From: Nostoc sp. ATCC 43529
GTDB taxonomy: Bacteria > Cyanobacteriota > Cyanobacteriia > Cyanobacteriales > Nostocaceae
DNA length: 64,000 bases
Reading direction: 5' to 3'
Assembly: GCA_003326205.1 (NCBI GenBank)
Contig: LWTK01000036.1
Location: 372,001-436,000 of the forward strand
This document shows positions 25,462 through 34,942 of this stretch, piece by piece. Each line of letters opens with the position of its first letter. Within the stretch, counting starts at the first letter, position 1. The position numbers were made by a program, and so were the translations under genes. Below the pieces are notes generated by a model. The model saw only the letters and a list, made by a program, of their open reading frames with translations. It made no database searches and was not told where the DNA came from.

Positions 25462-27696
25462 ATGTCCCATCCCCTCTACGTCGCTTTTATCTGGCATCAA
25501 CATCAGCCGCTGTACAAGTCTCCTGGCAGCGGCGTTTCGCTATCCCCTAGCCAGCAGTACCGCTTACCTTGGGTACGTTTGCATGGCACTAAAGATTATT
25601 TGGATTTGATATTAATCCTAGAACGGTATCCCAAGTTACACCAAACGGTGAATTTAGTACCATCGCTGATATTACAACTAGAAGATTATATTGCTGGCAC
25701 TGCTTTTGACCCTTACCTCACAGCTAGTTTGACACCGGATGAACAACTTAGCCAGGAACAACGGGAATTCATTATTCAACATTTTTTTGATGCCAATCAC
25801 CACACCCTAATCGATCCTCATCCCCGCTACGCCGAGTTGTATCACCAAAGGCAGGAAAAAGGGGCAAGTTGGTGTTTGGCAAATTGGCAGTTGTCAGATT
25901 ATGGTGATTTACTTGCTTGGCACAATCTGGCTTGGATCGATCCGCTGTTTTGGGATGACCCGCAAATTGCTACTTGGTTCAAGCAGGGTCGGAATTTTAC
26001 TTTAAGCGATCGCCAGCGCATTTATTCCAAACAGCGAGAAATTCTCAGTCGCATTATCCCCCAACATCGGAAAATGCAGGAGGCGGGACAGTTAGAAATT
26101 ACTACCACGCCCTACACTCACCCGATTTTACCTTTGCTGGCTGATACTAACTCTGGTCGGGTAGCTGTGCCAAATATGACACTACCAAAGCAGCGTTTTC
26201 AGTGGGCAGAAGATATCCCGCGTCACTTAGAGAAAGCTTGGGACTTTTATAAAGACCGCTTTGGACAGAAACCCCGCGGTTTGTGGCCTTCGGAACAGTC
26301 AGTAAGCCCAGAGATACTTCCTTATATTATTGACCAAGGATTTAAGTGGATATGCTCAGATGAAGCCGTTTTGGGATGGACGCTGAAACACTTTTTCCAT
26401 CGGGATGGGGCAGGGAATGTAGAACAACCAGAACTTCTGTACCGGCCGTATCGTCTGCAAACCGCAGCAGGTGACTTGTCAATTGTATTTCGCGACCATA
26501 GATTATCAGATTTGATTGGCTTTACCTACAGCGCCATGCCAGCAAAACAGGCAGCAGCGGACTTAGTGGGACATTTGCAAGCGATCGCCAAAATGCAAAG
26601 AGACAGCCAAAGTCAACAACCTTGGCTAGTTACCATCGCTTTAGATGGTGAGAATTGTTGGGAATATTACCCCCAAGATGGCAAACCCTTCCTAGAAGCT
26701 TTGTATCAATCTTTCAGCAACGAACCCCACCTCAAACTCGTCACCGTCTCCGAATTTCTCGAACAATTTCCACCCACAGCCACCATCCGCGGAGGACAAC
26801 TACATAGCGGTTCTTGGGTCGATGGCAGTTTCACCACCTGGATCGGCGATCCTGCTAAAAATCGTGCTTGGGATTACCTCACACAAGCCAGGAATATGTT
26901 GGCGAGTCATCCAGAAGCAACAGAAGAAAATAACCCAGAAGCTTGGGAAGCCTTGTATGCCGCAGAAGGTTCCGATTGGTTCTGGTGGTTTGGTGCAGGA
27001 CACTCCTCAAATCAAGATGCCGTCTTTGACCAGTTGTTTCGAGAACATCTGCTTGGCATTTACAAAGCCTTAAATGAACCTGCACCACCTTATCTCAAAC
27101 AACCAGTAGAGGTTCACCAAGCACAGGCAGACCATTGCCCACAAGGTTTTATTCATCCAGTCATTGATGGCAAAGGTGATGAACAAGATTGGGACAAAGC
27201 TGGACGCATAGAAATTGGTGGGGCGCGGGGAACAATGCACAACAGTAGTCTTGTCCAGCGACTTTGGTATGGGGTGGATCACCTCAATTTCTATTTGCGA
27301 GTGGACTTTAAAAGTGGTGTTGTGCCAGGGCGAGATTTGCCGACAGAGTTGAATTTGCTGTGGTACTACCCAGACAAAACAATGGTCAACAGCCCAGTTC
27401 CCTTGGCAGATATCCCAGATACAGCGCCAGTGAATTACCATTTTCACCATCTTTTAGAAATTAATTTGCTGACGCAATCGATTTATTTTCGGGAAGCTGG
27501 AGACAATTATCAATGGCATCCCCGCACTAGTCGCGCCCAAGCAGCTTTAAATACTTGTTTAGAGTTGGCAGTACCGTGGGCAGATTTGCAAGTTCCGCCA
27601 GATTATCCCCTACGCCTGATTTTGGTGCTTGCAGATGAAGGGCGTTTTTGTAACTACTTCCCAGAAAATGCTTTGATTCCCATTGAGGTGCCGTAA
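25462..27696 (+). CDS. Glycoside hydrolase family 57 protein
   Basis: About 744 aa from the ATG at 25462 (MSHPLYVAFIWHQHQPLY); an upstream in-frame TTG at 25450 is less likely. The N-terminal GH57 barrel starts with the HQHQP motif and includes GLWPSEQSVSPE (candidate nucleophile Glu), WICSDEAVLGW and FRDHRLSDLIGF (candidate acid/base Asp), then DGENCWEYY. GH57 enzymes act on alpha-1,4/1,6 glucans as amylases, amylopullulanases, branching enzymes or 4-alpha-glucanotransferases. The C-terminal ~170 residues (FIHPVIDGKGDEQDWDKAG...) form a beta domain that may bind glucan. No signal peptide, so probably intracellular glycogen metabolism. A strong terminator follows at 27722-27763. Confidence 0.88.
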   Translation: MSHPLYVAFIWHQHQPLYKSPGSGVSLSPSQQYRLPWVRLHGTKDYLDLILILERYPKLHQTVNLVPSLILQLEDYIAGTAFDPYLTASLTPDEQLSQEQREFIIQHFFDANHHTLIDPHPRYAELYHQRQEKGASWCLANWQLSDYGDLLAWHNLAWIDPLFWDDPQIATWFKQGRNFTLSDRQRIYSKQREILSRIIPQHRKMQEAGQLEITTTPYTHPILPLLADTNSGRVAVPNMTLPKQRFQWAEDIPRHLEKAWDFYKDRFGQKPRGLWPSEQSVSPEILPYIIDQGFKWICSDEAVLGWTLKHFFHRDGAGNVEQPELLYRPYRLQTAAGDLSIVFRDHRLSDLIGFTYSAMPAKQAAADLVGHLQAIAKMQRDSQSQQPWLVTIALDGENCWEYYPQDGKPFLEALYQSFSNEPHLKLVTVSEFLEQFPPTATIRGGQLHSGSWVDGSFTTWIGDPAKNRAWDYLTQARNMLASHPEATEENNPEAWEALYAAEGSDWFWWFGAGHSSNQDAVFDQLFREHLLGIYKALNEPAPPYLKQPVEVHQAQADHCPQGFIHPVIDGKGDEQDWDKAGRIEIGGARGTMHNSSLVQRLWYGVDHLNFYLRVDFKSGVVPGRDLPTELNLLWYYPDKTMVNSPVPLADIPDTAPVNYHFHHLLEINLLTQSIYFREAGDNYQWHPRTSRAQAALNTCLELAVPWADLQVPPDYPLRLILVLADEGRFCNYFPENALIPIEVP

Positions 27697-27721
27697 ATTC
27701 AGGTAATAAAAGCGACCATTT

Positions 27722-27763
27722 AAAAACTGTAGCCCTTCTTAATTGAATGCGCTACAGTTTTTT
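27722..27763. terminator. Bidirectional Rho-independent terminator between convergent genes
   Basis: AAAAACTGTAGC and GCTACAGTTTTT form a perfect 12-bp stem with a 17-nt loop and end in six T residues on the plus strand, with five A residues at the other end. It lies 25 bp after the GH57 stop and 35 bp from the stop of the opposing PEP-CTERM gene, so it can end both transcripts. Confidence 0.8.
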
Positions 27764-27798
27764 GAGTATTCATAGTATTAAGTAGACCACAATTGAGT

Positions 27799-28701
27799 CT
27801 ATCCGACCAACTTACGGCGACGACCTAATAGAGCAAAAGCACCAAAACCGAGCAAAGCGCCAAAACCAACATTAGGCTCAGGAACACCAATGTTAGGCTC
27901 AGAGGCAATAGCTGTCAGACCGATAAGACGCTTGCCGCTACTAATGGTGCCTAATGAAGTAGCAGCACCTGTGGTCAAGTTGATAGTGTATAGATTGGAG
28001 CCGGATGTCGAGGCTGGAGTCAATGCCGCAAAGGCAGTATTCACTCCGTTGTCTGTGAAGATGTCAAACCCTGCTGCCGAGATAATGTCGAGACCGAGAG
28101 AACCTACTTGCAGCAAAGTGCCATTATTAGGCGGATTCTGTATAAATAAGGCATCACTAACGTAGTCAATATCGTACAGTGTGGTTCCGGTTGCTGGGTC
28201 ATTATCAACATTAGTGTATGCTACAGCAGTAATGTTGGCATCTCCTGCTCCTGGGTTCAATGTCCCATCAACAATAACCGCACCAGTATCCACGTTGATG
28301 CGGAAGTTTTGGTCATTGCCACCAACGACCCGTAGGCGATCGGGTACTGGGTTGAAGTCTAATCCAGAAATATTCCCGCCGGTAAAGGGTGAGGAGAGAG
28401 TACTTACAAAAGAAGCAACACCAGTCAAGGGGTTAATGGTGTATATGTTGTTAGTATTCGTCAAACCATAGATCAGATTGTTAGCTGGGCGACGGTCAAT
28501 GCCCAACAAAGTACCATTGACCCCAGTGACTGAGACAGTAGTACTACTGGTGGGATTGCTGGAATCAAAGAGAACTAGATTGTTGTCTTCTGTTAGACCT
28601 ACGAGGCTAACAGCCGCCGCAGGTTTGGCGACGCTCAGTAGATCGAATATTGCTGCTACTACCAGTGTAGTGATGACTGTACTCAGGTTAATGAATTTCA
28701 T
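27799..28701 (-). CDS. DUF4394-type beta-propeller-like PEP-CTERM secreted protein
   Basis: A 300-aa exported protein. The N-terminal signal peptide has a hydrophobic core (STVITTLVVAAIFDLLSVA) and probable cleavage after AKPAAAVS. The body shows repeated LVGLTEDNNLVLFD, GIDRRPANNLIYGLT, IYTINPLTGVA, GLDFNPVPDRLRVVGGNDQNFR and YTINLTTGAATSLG units typical of the DUF4394 family. The C-terminus carries a PEP-CTERM sorting signal: VPEPN, a hydrophobic stretch (GFGALLGFGAFALLG) and the basic end RRRKLVG, which exosortase would process for surface or matrix attachment. No exosortase is in the window. The biological role is unknown. Confidence 0.85.
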   Translation of the reverse strand: MKFINLSTVITTLVVAAIFDLLSVAKPAAAVSLVGLTEDNNLVLFDSSNPTSSTTVSVTGVNGTLLGIDRRPANNLIYGLTNTNNIYTINPLTGVASFVSTLSSPFTGGNISGLDFNPVPDRLRVVGGNDQNFRINVDTGAVIVDGTLNPGAGDANITAVAYTNVDNDPATGTTLYDIDYVSDALFIQNPPNNGTLLQVGSLGLDIISAAGFDIFTDNGVNTAFAALTPASTSGSNLYTINLTTGAATSLGTISSGKRLIGLTAIASEPNIGVPEPNVGFGALLGFGAFALLGRRRKLVG

Positions 28702-29324
28702 TGAGATGCGTTTAATTGAGAGTTTTACTTGTGTGATGAGTAAAATTCAGCCAAACAGATGACTAGTGTAAACACGTAAGTATGTCTACACTGTTGTCAA
28801 TTTTTTATGGGAGCTTGAATGTAAATTTTACTTACAACAAATGGTACAGCAATAACTTCTGTAAACTCAAGCCGCAGAATCTATCTTCATCGAAATTTCA
28901 ATTTTTGTAGTTTCAATTGTACTGAAATATAATAGGGGCAAAAATAAACTTAACTATTTAAAATTTTCATTTAAGTAGGTAGACATAATTAAATTAAAAC
29001 CCGATCGCAATTGGCTTTTCCCTTCTGCCTCGTGCTTTCTACTTATCTTTTGTGATTAATCATTTGTAAAGACTTTAGGCGTATTCAATTTTAATAATGT
29101 AGTTATGCTTATTTGTACCTCTTTACTTAGTCAAAGATGTAGTTATTCTTAAGTAAGTAGGGCTGTCTCAGCACTGACTCAACACGCCGCTACCGCTAAC
29201 ATTTGCTTTTTGAATTTTTAATTAGAGGAGTAATGATGATTTGGCAAAGATTCAGTAATGTTACTGTTGCCATAGAAGATTCGTCGTAGAATTAAAGACA
29301 CTTCAGAGCTGATATTCTCGACTA
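28702..29324. other. 623-bp intergenic region between divergent genes
   Basis: It serves as the promoter region for the PEP-CTERM gene (leftward) and the Ser/Thr kinase (rightward). It contains ACTAGTGTAAACAC at 28762-28775, identical to 4063-4076, within an AGTGTA...TACACT imperfect inverted repeat. An 18-codon frame at 29233-29289 is preceded by GAGGAG, but its spacing to the ATG is too short to be convincing. No RNA gene is recognised. Confidence 0.45.
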
Positions 29325-30425
29325 ATGAATCGCTTTTCTCAAAAAATTACGGATTCTTACGATAGTATTTCACAGGAGATTAAGCTAAGCCAGGTGTCTG
29401 GTTGTAAGCAGTTACTTCGCGATCGCTACAAAATACTCCAAGTTTTAGGTAGAGGTGGTTTTGGTATCACATTTTTAGCCAAAAATGTCCTATTGCCAGG
29501 GAATCCTCTATGCGTAATTAAACAGCTATCGCCAAAAGTGACTAGTCCTCAAGGCTGGCAAAAGGCATGTAATCGCTTTGAAAAAGAAGCACAAACCTTG
29601 GCTTTACTCGGTAGCCATTCTCAAATTCCTATGTTATTAGACTACTTTCAAGTCAATAGGGAATTTTATTTAGTTCAAGAATACATACCCGGCTTGACTT
29701 TGGCACGGGAAGTGCGGCGAACTGGGCCTAAAAGTGAAGCCTCAGTTAAACAGTTTTTACAAGAATTCTTGCCAGTATTACAGTATCTTCATCAAAATGG
29801 CGTAATTCATCGAGATATTAAACCGCAAAATTTATTGCGGCGTGAAGATGATAAACGGGTAGTACTAATAGATTTTGGTGCAGTCAAAGAACAATTAATT
29901 GATAGTTGTGAAAACTCAGTGAATTTATCTGCAAACACTAATTTTGTTGGAACTATGGGATTTGCGCCCCCAGAACAGTTTTCTTTACGTCCAGTTTATG
30001 CCAGTGATATTTATGCACTCGGTGTAACTTGTATTTATATGTTGACTGGCAAAAGTCCTTTAGAATTCGACAGAGATCCGATTACTGGTGAAATTTCTTG
30101 GCAAAAAGAGGTAAATATCAGCGATGATTTTGCCCAAGTTTTAGGAAAAATGGTGAAATTTTCTTTAGGCGATCGCTTTAAAACTGCCGATGAAGTCATA
30201 AAAGCTTTAGGTAAGGAAAACTTTTTGCCTAACTTGGCTAACTGCCTAACTAACCAAAAATTAAAACAGAAAAATCTTATACATCACGAAATTACAAATT
30301 GGGAAATTACAAATTCCCAAATTAAGCATCCCCAAATGACACAACAGGAAAATTCTGATGTATACGTGCCGCCTGTAGTTAGAACTGCTACCGCTATTCG
30401 CAAATGGAGAGCAAGACTAAAATAA
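29325..30425 (+). CDS. Eukaryotic-type serine/threonine protein kinase
   Basis: A 366-aa Hanks-type kinase. The glycine loop GRGGFGITFLAKN, the catalytic loop VIHRDIKPQNLLR, the metal-binding DFGAVKEQ, and the APPEQ-like GFAPPEQF segment are intact, so it should be active. The kinase domain covers about residues 30-300. The ~60-residue tail is polar with EITNWEITNSQIKHPQMTQ-like repeats and no membrane helix or WD40 domain, so the protein is predicted cytosolic. Cyanobacterial relatives (Pkn/Spk) affect motility, stress and cell envelope; substrates here are unknown. A second Ser/Thr kinase follows 0.7 kb downstream on the same strand, separated by repeat-rich DNA. Confidence 0.9.
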   Translation: MNRFSQKITDSYDSISQEIKLSQVSGCKQLLRDRYKILQVLGRGGFGITFLAKNVLLPGNPLCVIKQLSPKVTSPQGWQKACNRFEKEAQTLALLGSHSQIPMLLDYFQVNREFYLVQEYIPGLTLAREVRRTGPKSEASVKQFLQEFLPVLQYLHQNGVIHRDIKPQNLLRREDDKRVVLIDFGAVKEQLIDSCENSVNLSANTNFVGTMGFAPPEQFSLRPVYASDIYALGVTCIYMLTGKSPLEFDRDPITGEISWQKEVNISDDFAQVLGKMVKFSLGDRFKTADEVIKALGKENFLPNLANCLTNQKLKQKNLIHHEITNWEITNSQIKHPQMTQQENSDVYVPPVVRTATAIRKWRARLK

Positions 30426-30446
30426 ACAAGGTTGCACACTTAATAC

Positions 30447-30574
30447 GTAGGTAGACATAATTAAATGTAAGATTGGAGCTTTGTTCGTAGTAAGCGATTT
30501 ATCGCTCTTAACAGACGTTTTAATGGCTCAAGCCCATACTACGAATTTTAGTTTAATTGAGTCCTTCTACTTAC
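30447..30574. repeat. Palindromic dispersed element related to the 45-kb MITE interior
   Basis: The ends GTAGGTAGACATAATTAAA and TTTAATTGAGTCCTTCTAC are imperfect inverted repeats. Inside, GTTCGTAGTAAG (30485 region) and TACTACGAA form an inner stem. The same GTTCGTAGTAAG...CTTACTACGAAC core lies inside the MITE at 45359-45481. A copy of GTAGGTAGACATAATTAAA also occurs near 28976. Confidence 0.5.
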
Positions 30575-30919
30575 CAAGTATCAAATGAATAATCAATTGT
30601 GGAAAATAGAAAATATCAAAAACCAATTTAGTAAGCATTTTGACTATATCAGAGAGTCAGTGATGATTAATTAATCGGGATCAGGCTTTAATACTTAGTT
30701 ATTTATTGATTGCAAATATACAAGAAAAAGTACTAAAGCTAAGAACTCCAAAAATTTTTTTTTCAGATTATTATATAATCGAAAGAATAATTAATCCTAT
30801 GGCTCTCGTAGTTTTCCACAAATGAGGAAGACTAACCAAGCAAATGCGGTCGAAAATAGCATAGATTTTCATGGGGCATTGGGCATGGGGCATGGGGCAT
30901 TGGTCATTGGTTCTTCACA

Positions 30920-30968
30920 AATGACTAATGACTAATGACTAATGACTAATGACTAATGACTAATGACT
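30920..30968. repeat. AATGACT heptanucleotide tandem repeat, 7 copies
   Basis: Seven perfect AATGACT units of the STRR type typical of heterocystous cyanobacteria. Non-coding. Confidence 0.9.
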
Positions 30969-31120
30969 AAATACGCTATTTACAAAGGCTAACGATATAA
31001 GTAACTCCCCAATCCCCAGAACAGGGTTTTTCTACCACAAGTAAGCGAGAGTCAATTATTTTAAGGGTAAATACGGGGCAAACTTAGCTGAAGTTGTCAT
31101 GCAGTCGCGCCTGTCAGATC

Positions 31121-33157
31121 ATGATCTGCTGCTTAAATCCCGATTGCCCAAACCCCCTCAATCCCAATGGAAAGAAGTTTTGCCAAAGTTGCGGCACCCC
31201 GCTGGTGTCGCTTTTGAGAAATCGCTTCCGTGTTATCCGAGTCCTTTCAGATGAAGGGGGATTTGGGAGAACTTATCTATCAGAAGACATAGATAAACTC
31301 AATGAACGCTGCGTCATCAAGCAATTAGCTCCAAAATTCCAAGGAACTTGGTCGCAAAAAAAAGCGATGGAGTTGTTTGCCCAAGAAGCGCAGCGACTAC
31401 AAGAACTTGGAGAACATCCGCAAATTCCGACTTTGTTGGCTTACTTTGAGCAAGACGGCTGTTTGTACTTAGTGCAGCAGTTTATCAATGGGGACAATTT
31501 ATTAAAGGATTTGCAACAGCGTAAGAAGGCGTATACTGCCAGGGAAATTCAAGCTATTTTGCTGGATTTACTGCCTGTACTCAAGTTTATCCACGATCGC
31601 AATGTCATTCATCGAGACATCAAGCCAGAAAATATTATCCGGCATAAAAGCGATGGGCGATTGAGCTTGATTGATTTTGGCTCCTCAAAACAATTCACAG
31701 CTAGAGTTCAAAATAAATCTGGTACATCCATTGGTTCCCACGGCTATTCTCCCCTAGAACAAATCAGAGATGGTAAAGCTTTCGCCGCCAGTGATTTGTT
31801 CGGTCTAGGTGCTACCTGCTTTCACCTGCTGACGGGAACCTCCCCCTTTCAATTGTGGATGGAATGCGGCTATGCCTGGGTAAGTAATTGGCGGCAATAT
31901 TTACGCACTCCATTAAATGCTGAATTGGATTCGGTAATCGACAAGCTTTTGAAAAAAGACATTCAACAACGTTATCAGTCAGCCGATGAAGTCTTGAGAG
32001 ACTTGGTGCAAAAACAACCACTAGCATTGCCACCAGCCGGAAAGTCAACTGCTACAATTGCGGTAACTAAAGCATCAAATGTACCAAAAAGTTATAGCTT
32101 ACTGAGAATTTTAATCTTGGTAAGTGCTTTTGTTATGTTGTTTGGATTTAGTGAATCTTGGTATAAACATTTTCGCCGAATTCAAACTACTTTATCTTCT
32201 AGGCTAATTCACAATAGTCCGAGCAAGAATAACCCGCTTGTGGGTCAAGCGCTAAAAATTAACTTGGGCAAAGTTTCCCTAGTTAACACCCTCCAAGTAC
32301 ACGAAAACTCAGTTTTATCCATCACCATCAGCCCCGATGGCAAAACCATCGCTAGTAGTGGCGACGACCGCAAAATTAAACTTTGGAATCTAGCAACAGG
32401 AAAACAAATCTCTTCACTCAAGACCTATTCTGGGCAAGTGAACGTCGTGATTATTAGCCCAGATGGCAAAACTCTAGTAAGTGCTAATGATGACAGCACC
32501 ATCAAAATCTGGAATCTGTCAACAGGACGGCAAATTCGCACTTTGACAGGGCATTCTGACTCAGTTCATACCCTAGCCATCAGCGCTGATAGCCAGACCT
32601 TAATTAGTGGTAGTGATGACAACACCATTAAAATCTGGGATTTAGCAACGGGAGAGCAAATTAAGACATTGACAGGGCACACATTCTGGGTACGGTCAGT
32701 AGCCATCAGTCCCGATGGTGTAATTCTTGCCAGTGGCAGCTTTGACAAAACCATCAAAATCTGGAATTTGGCAAAAGGATATTCCATCAGGACACTAGGG
32801 GGAAATTCTCAAACAGTAACAAACGTTGCTATTAGCCCAGATGGTAAAACTTTAGCCAGCGGTAGCCGCGATCGCACCATTAAACTCTGGAACATAGCTA
32901 CCGGAAGAGAAATTCGCACGCTGACGGGACATAGTAACACAGTCACAAGTGTAGCTTTCAGTCCTGATGGTCAAATTCTTGCTAGTGGTAGCCGCGATCG
33001 CACCATTAAAATTTGGAATATTGCCACAGGAGAAGAAATTCTCACATTGGCAGCCCACACCAACACCGTAACATCTGTTACCTTTAGTCCTGATAGCAAG
33101 ACCCTTGTCAGCAGCAGCGATGACAGTACTATTAAAATTTGGCGGTTAGTTGAGTAA
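31121..33157 (+). CDS. Serine/threonine protein kinase with C-terminal WD40 repeats
   Basis: About 678 aa from ATG 31121 (MICCLNPDCPNP); an upstream TTG at 31094 would add nine implausible residues. An N-terminal zinc ribbon (CLNPDCPNP...KFCQSCGTP) precedes a Hanks-type kinase domain (about 25-300) with VIHRDIKPENI and DFGSSK. The glycine loop is degenerate (DEGGFGRTYLSED) but the VIKQL lysine is present. A membrane helix follows (LRILILVSAFVMLFGF, about 333-348), then seven WD40 repeats with ISPDGK-x-LAS--DD-TIKIWNLATG signatures to the C-terminus. The propeller should face outside the cytoplasm and could sense or bind ligands. Repeats 6 and 7 are nearly identical (GSRDRTIK), indicating recent internal duplication or conversion. 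Confidence 0.92.
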   Translation: MICCLNPDCPNPLNPNGKKFCQSCGTPLVSLLRNRFRVIRVLSDEGGFGRTYLSEDIDKLNERCVIKQLAPKFQGTWSQKKAMELFAQEAQRLQELGEHPQIPTLLAYFEQDGCLYLVQQFINGDNLLKDLQQRKKAYTAREIQAILLDLLPVLKFIHDRNVIHRDIKPENIIRHKSDGRLSLIDFGSSKQFTARVQNKSGTSIGSHGYSPLEQIRDGKAFAASDLFGLGATCFHLLTGTSPFQLWMECGYAWVSNWRQYLRTPLNAELDSVIDKLLKKDIQQRYQSADEVLRDLVQKQPLALPPAGKSTATIAVTKASNVPKSYSLLRILILVSAFVMLFGFSESWYKHFRRIQTTLSSRLIHNSPSKNNPLVGQALKINLGKVSLVNTLQVHENSVLSITISPDGKTIASSGDDRKIKLWNLATGKQISSLKTYSGQVNVVIISPDGKTLVSANDDSTIKIWNLSTGRQIRTLTGHSDSVHTLAISADSQTLISGSDDNTIKIWDLATGEQIKTLTGHTFWVRSVAISPDGVILASGSFDKTIKIWNLAKGYSIRTLGGNSQTVTNVAISPDGKTLASGSRDRTIKLWNIATGREIRTLTGHSNTVTSVAFSPDGQILASGSRDRTIKIWNIATGEEILTLAAHTNTVTSVTFSPDSKTLVSSSDDSTIKIWRLVE

Positions 33158-33317
33158 AGGGGAATGGGGACTGGGGACAAGGGAGACAAGGAGAATAATT
33201 CTTAACCCCTCAGTCAACAGTCAATACTCCCTGCTTGCCCCATGCCCTATGCCCCATGCCCTATGCCCCACTCCCCAATTACGATAAACTGTCTCAAGTG
33301 AGTGAGCAGGGGTGAAA

Positions 33318-34883
33318 ATGAGCAATATCACCAGCGATCGCAGATCTTGGCGTAAAATACCGAAGCTGTTGTTTGTTTGGCAGCAAGTATTTAAAGAAGC
33401 ACGTACCCGAATTTTGTTCTGGTATTTGCTGATTTTGGCGATCGCATTTCTTATTGCTATTCCAGCTTTTCGCTATCATCTCTACCAGCGCATTGATGAA
33501 CGCGTTCGTCAAGATATGCTGCAAGATATGGAGGCTTTTAATGCGTTGATTAAAGGTGAAACCTTTGCTCCAGATGATGCACTGACTGAGGACGATTCAG
33601 CAGACATAGTAATTGAACCAGAGCAGTTGAAATGGTTACTCGCCGGCAAAAAACAAATTGCTCCTCCGGCTTCCAAAGATGATTTAATCCGCCTTTTGAG
33701 AGCTTATCTGTTGTATCGACTACCAGAGGATGATTCTTACTTCATCACCTTTATTGATGGTAAATTTTACAAATCTAGTCCTAGAGCGCGTCCTAAACCC
33801 CTTGCCAAAGAATCACCACTGATGCAACGGTGGGCAAAACAAACCAAACCTGAGCAGGGAGAAAAAGAATTTTCTGACCCCGATATTAGTAAAATTCTTT
33901 ACATGGTGCAACCAATTAAAATTAATGAAAAAACTCAGGGAGTCTTTGTGGTTGCCCATAATACAACCGGTCAACGGGCAGAAACTTTAGAAGCAGTTTC
34001 CGTAATTATTGAGGTTTCTAGCTTAGTGTTTGTGGTGTCGCTAATTCTGGCTTGGTTTGCAGCGGGACGGGTGTTAGCTCCTCTGCGTGTAATTACTACT
34101 ACTGCCCATGCGATTAGTGAGTCAGATTTAACTCAACGCTTACCTGTACAAGGCAAAGGAGAATTGGCAGAACTAGCAACTACGTTCAACGAAATGATGG
34201 ACAGATTAGAGTCAGCTTTTGCCACCCAAAGGGAATTTGTCAACGATGCTGGGCATGAAATTCGGACTCCCATCACGATCATTCGCGGACATCTCGAACT
34301 CATGGGAGATGACCCCCAAGAACAAAAGGAAACCTTGGCCTTGGTGATGGGAGAATTAGACAGGATGAGCCGTTTAGTAGATGATTTGATTTTGTTGGCA
34401 AAGGCAGAACGCTTAGACTTTTTGCAATTGGCGACGGTGAATGTCGCAGAGTTAACCCAAGAGTTATTTGTCAAAGCTCAAGCGCTAGGAGAGCGGGACT
34501 GGCAAATAGATGCAGTGGCAAAGGGTCAGATTATAGTCGATCGCCAAAGAATTACTGAGGCTATGATGAATTTAGCGCAGAATGCTACTCAGCATACTCT
34601 CAAGAGTGATACGATTTCCATAGGTTCTGCCATCGCAAAAGGAAAAGTGCATTTCTGGGTACGAGATACAGGCGAAGGCATTCCCCTTGTAGATCAAAAA
34701 CGGATTTTTGAACGTTTTGCTCGAACTTCTAACAGTCGTCGTCGTTCTGAAGGTGCAGGATTGGGGCTGTCAATTGTCCGAGCCATCGCCGAAGCACACG
34801 ATGGACAAGTATTGCTTCGGAGTCAGCTAGGAAAAGGTTCGATGTTTACCATCGTTTTACCCCTCGATCCTCCCAAAATTTGA
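33318..34883 (+). CDS. HAMP-containing sensor histidine kinase
   Basis: A 521-aa membrane kinase from ATG 33318 (an alternative GTG lies two codons earlier). TM1 is ILFWYLLILAIAFLIAIPAF (about 35-55), then a periplasmic sensor of about 170 residues, TM2 near 225-248, HAMP, HisKA with His313 in VNDAGHEIRTPITIIRGH, and HATPase_c (LAQNATQHT, VRDTGEGIP, EGAGLGLSIV). It phosphorylates the OmpR-family regulator encoded 59 bp downstream; both are on the same strand and are almost certainly an operon. The intergenic TTTTGAA repeats between them are non-coding. The signal is unknown. Confidence 0.9.
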   Translation: MSNITSDRRSWRKIPKLLFVWQQVFKEARTRILFWYLLILAIAFLIAIPAFRYHLYQRIDERVRQDMLQDMEAFNALIKGETFAPDDALTEDDSADIVIEPEQLKWLLAGKKQIAPPASKDDLIRLLRAYLLYRLPEDDSYFITFIDGKFYKSSPRARPKPLAKESPLMQRWAKQTKPEQGEKEFSDPDISKILYMVQPIKINEKTQGVFVVAHNTTGQRAETLEAVSVIIEVSSLVFVVSLILAWFAAGRVLAPLRVITTTAHAISESDLTQRLPVQGKGELAELATTFNEMMDRLESAFATQREFVNDAGHEIRTPITIIRGHLELMGDDPQEQKETLALVMGELDRMSRLVDDLILLAKAERLDFLQLATVNVAELTQELFVKAQALGERDWQIDAVAKGQIIVDRQRITEAMMNLAQNATQHTLKSDTISIGSAIAKGKVHFWVRDTGEGIPLVDQKRIFERFARTSNSRRRSEGAGLGLSIVRAIAEAHDGQVLLRSQLGKGSMFTIVLPLDPPKI

Positions 34884-34942
34884 GAAGGCAGAAGGCAGGA
34901 GGCAGAATTTCTTTAATTTTGAATTTTGAATTTTGAATTGAT

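Larger units (their letters stand above)
30426..31120. other. 695-bp intergenic region with repeat elements
   Basis: No gene is supported. It contains the imperfect palindromic element at 30447-30574, a GGGCATTGGGCATGGGGCAT spacer block near 30873-30905, and the AATGACT heptamer array at 30920-30968. The region 30970-31120 should hold the promoter of the WD40 kinase. Confidence 0.5.

Noticed and set aside
29233..29289. 18-codon frame (MMIWQRFSN...) after GAGGAG, a possible leader peptide
   Set aside because: Spacing from the purine tract to the ATG is only 2-5 nt and there is no attenuator-like structure before the kinase gene.
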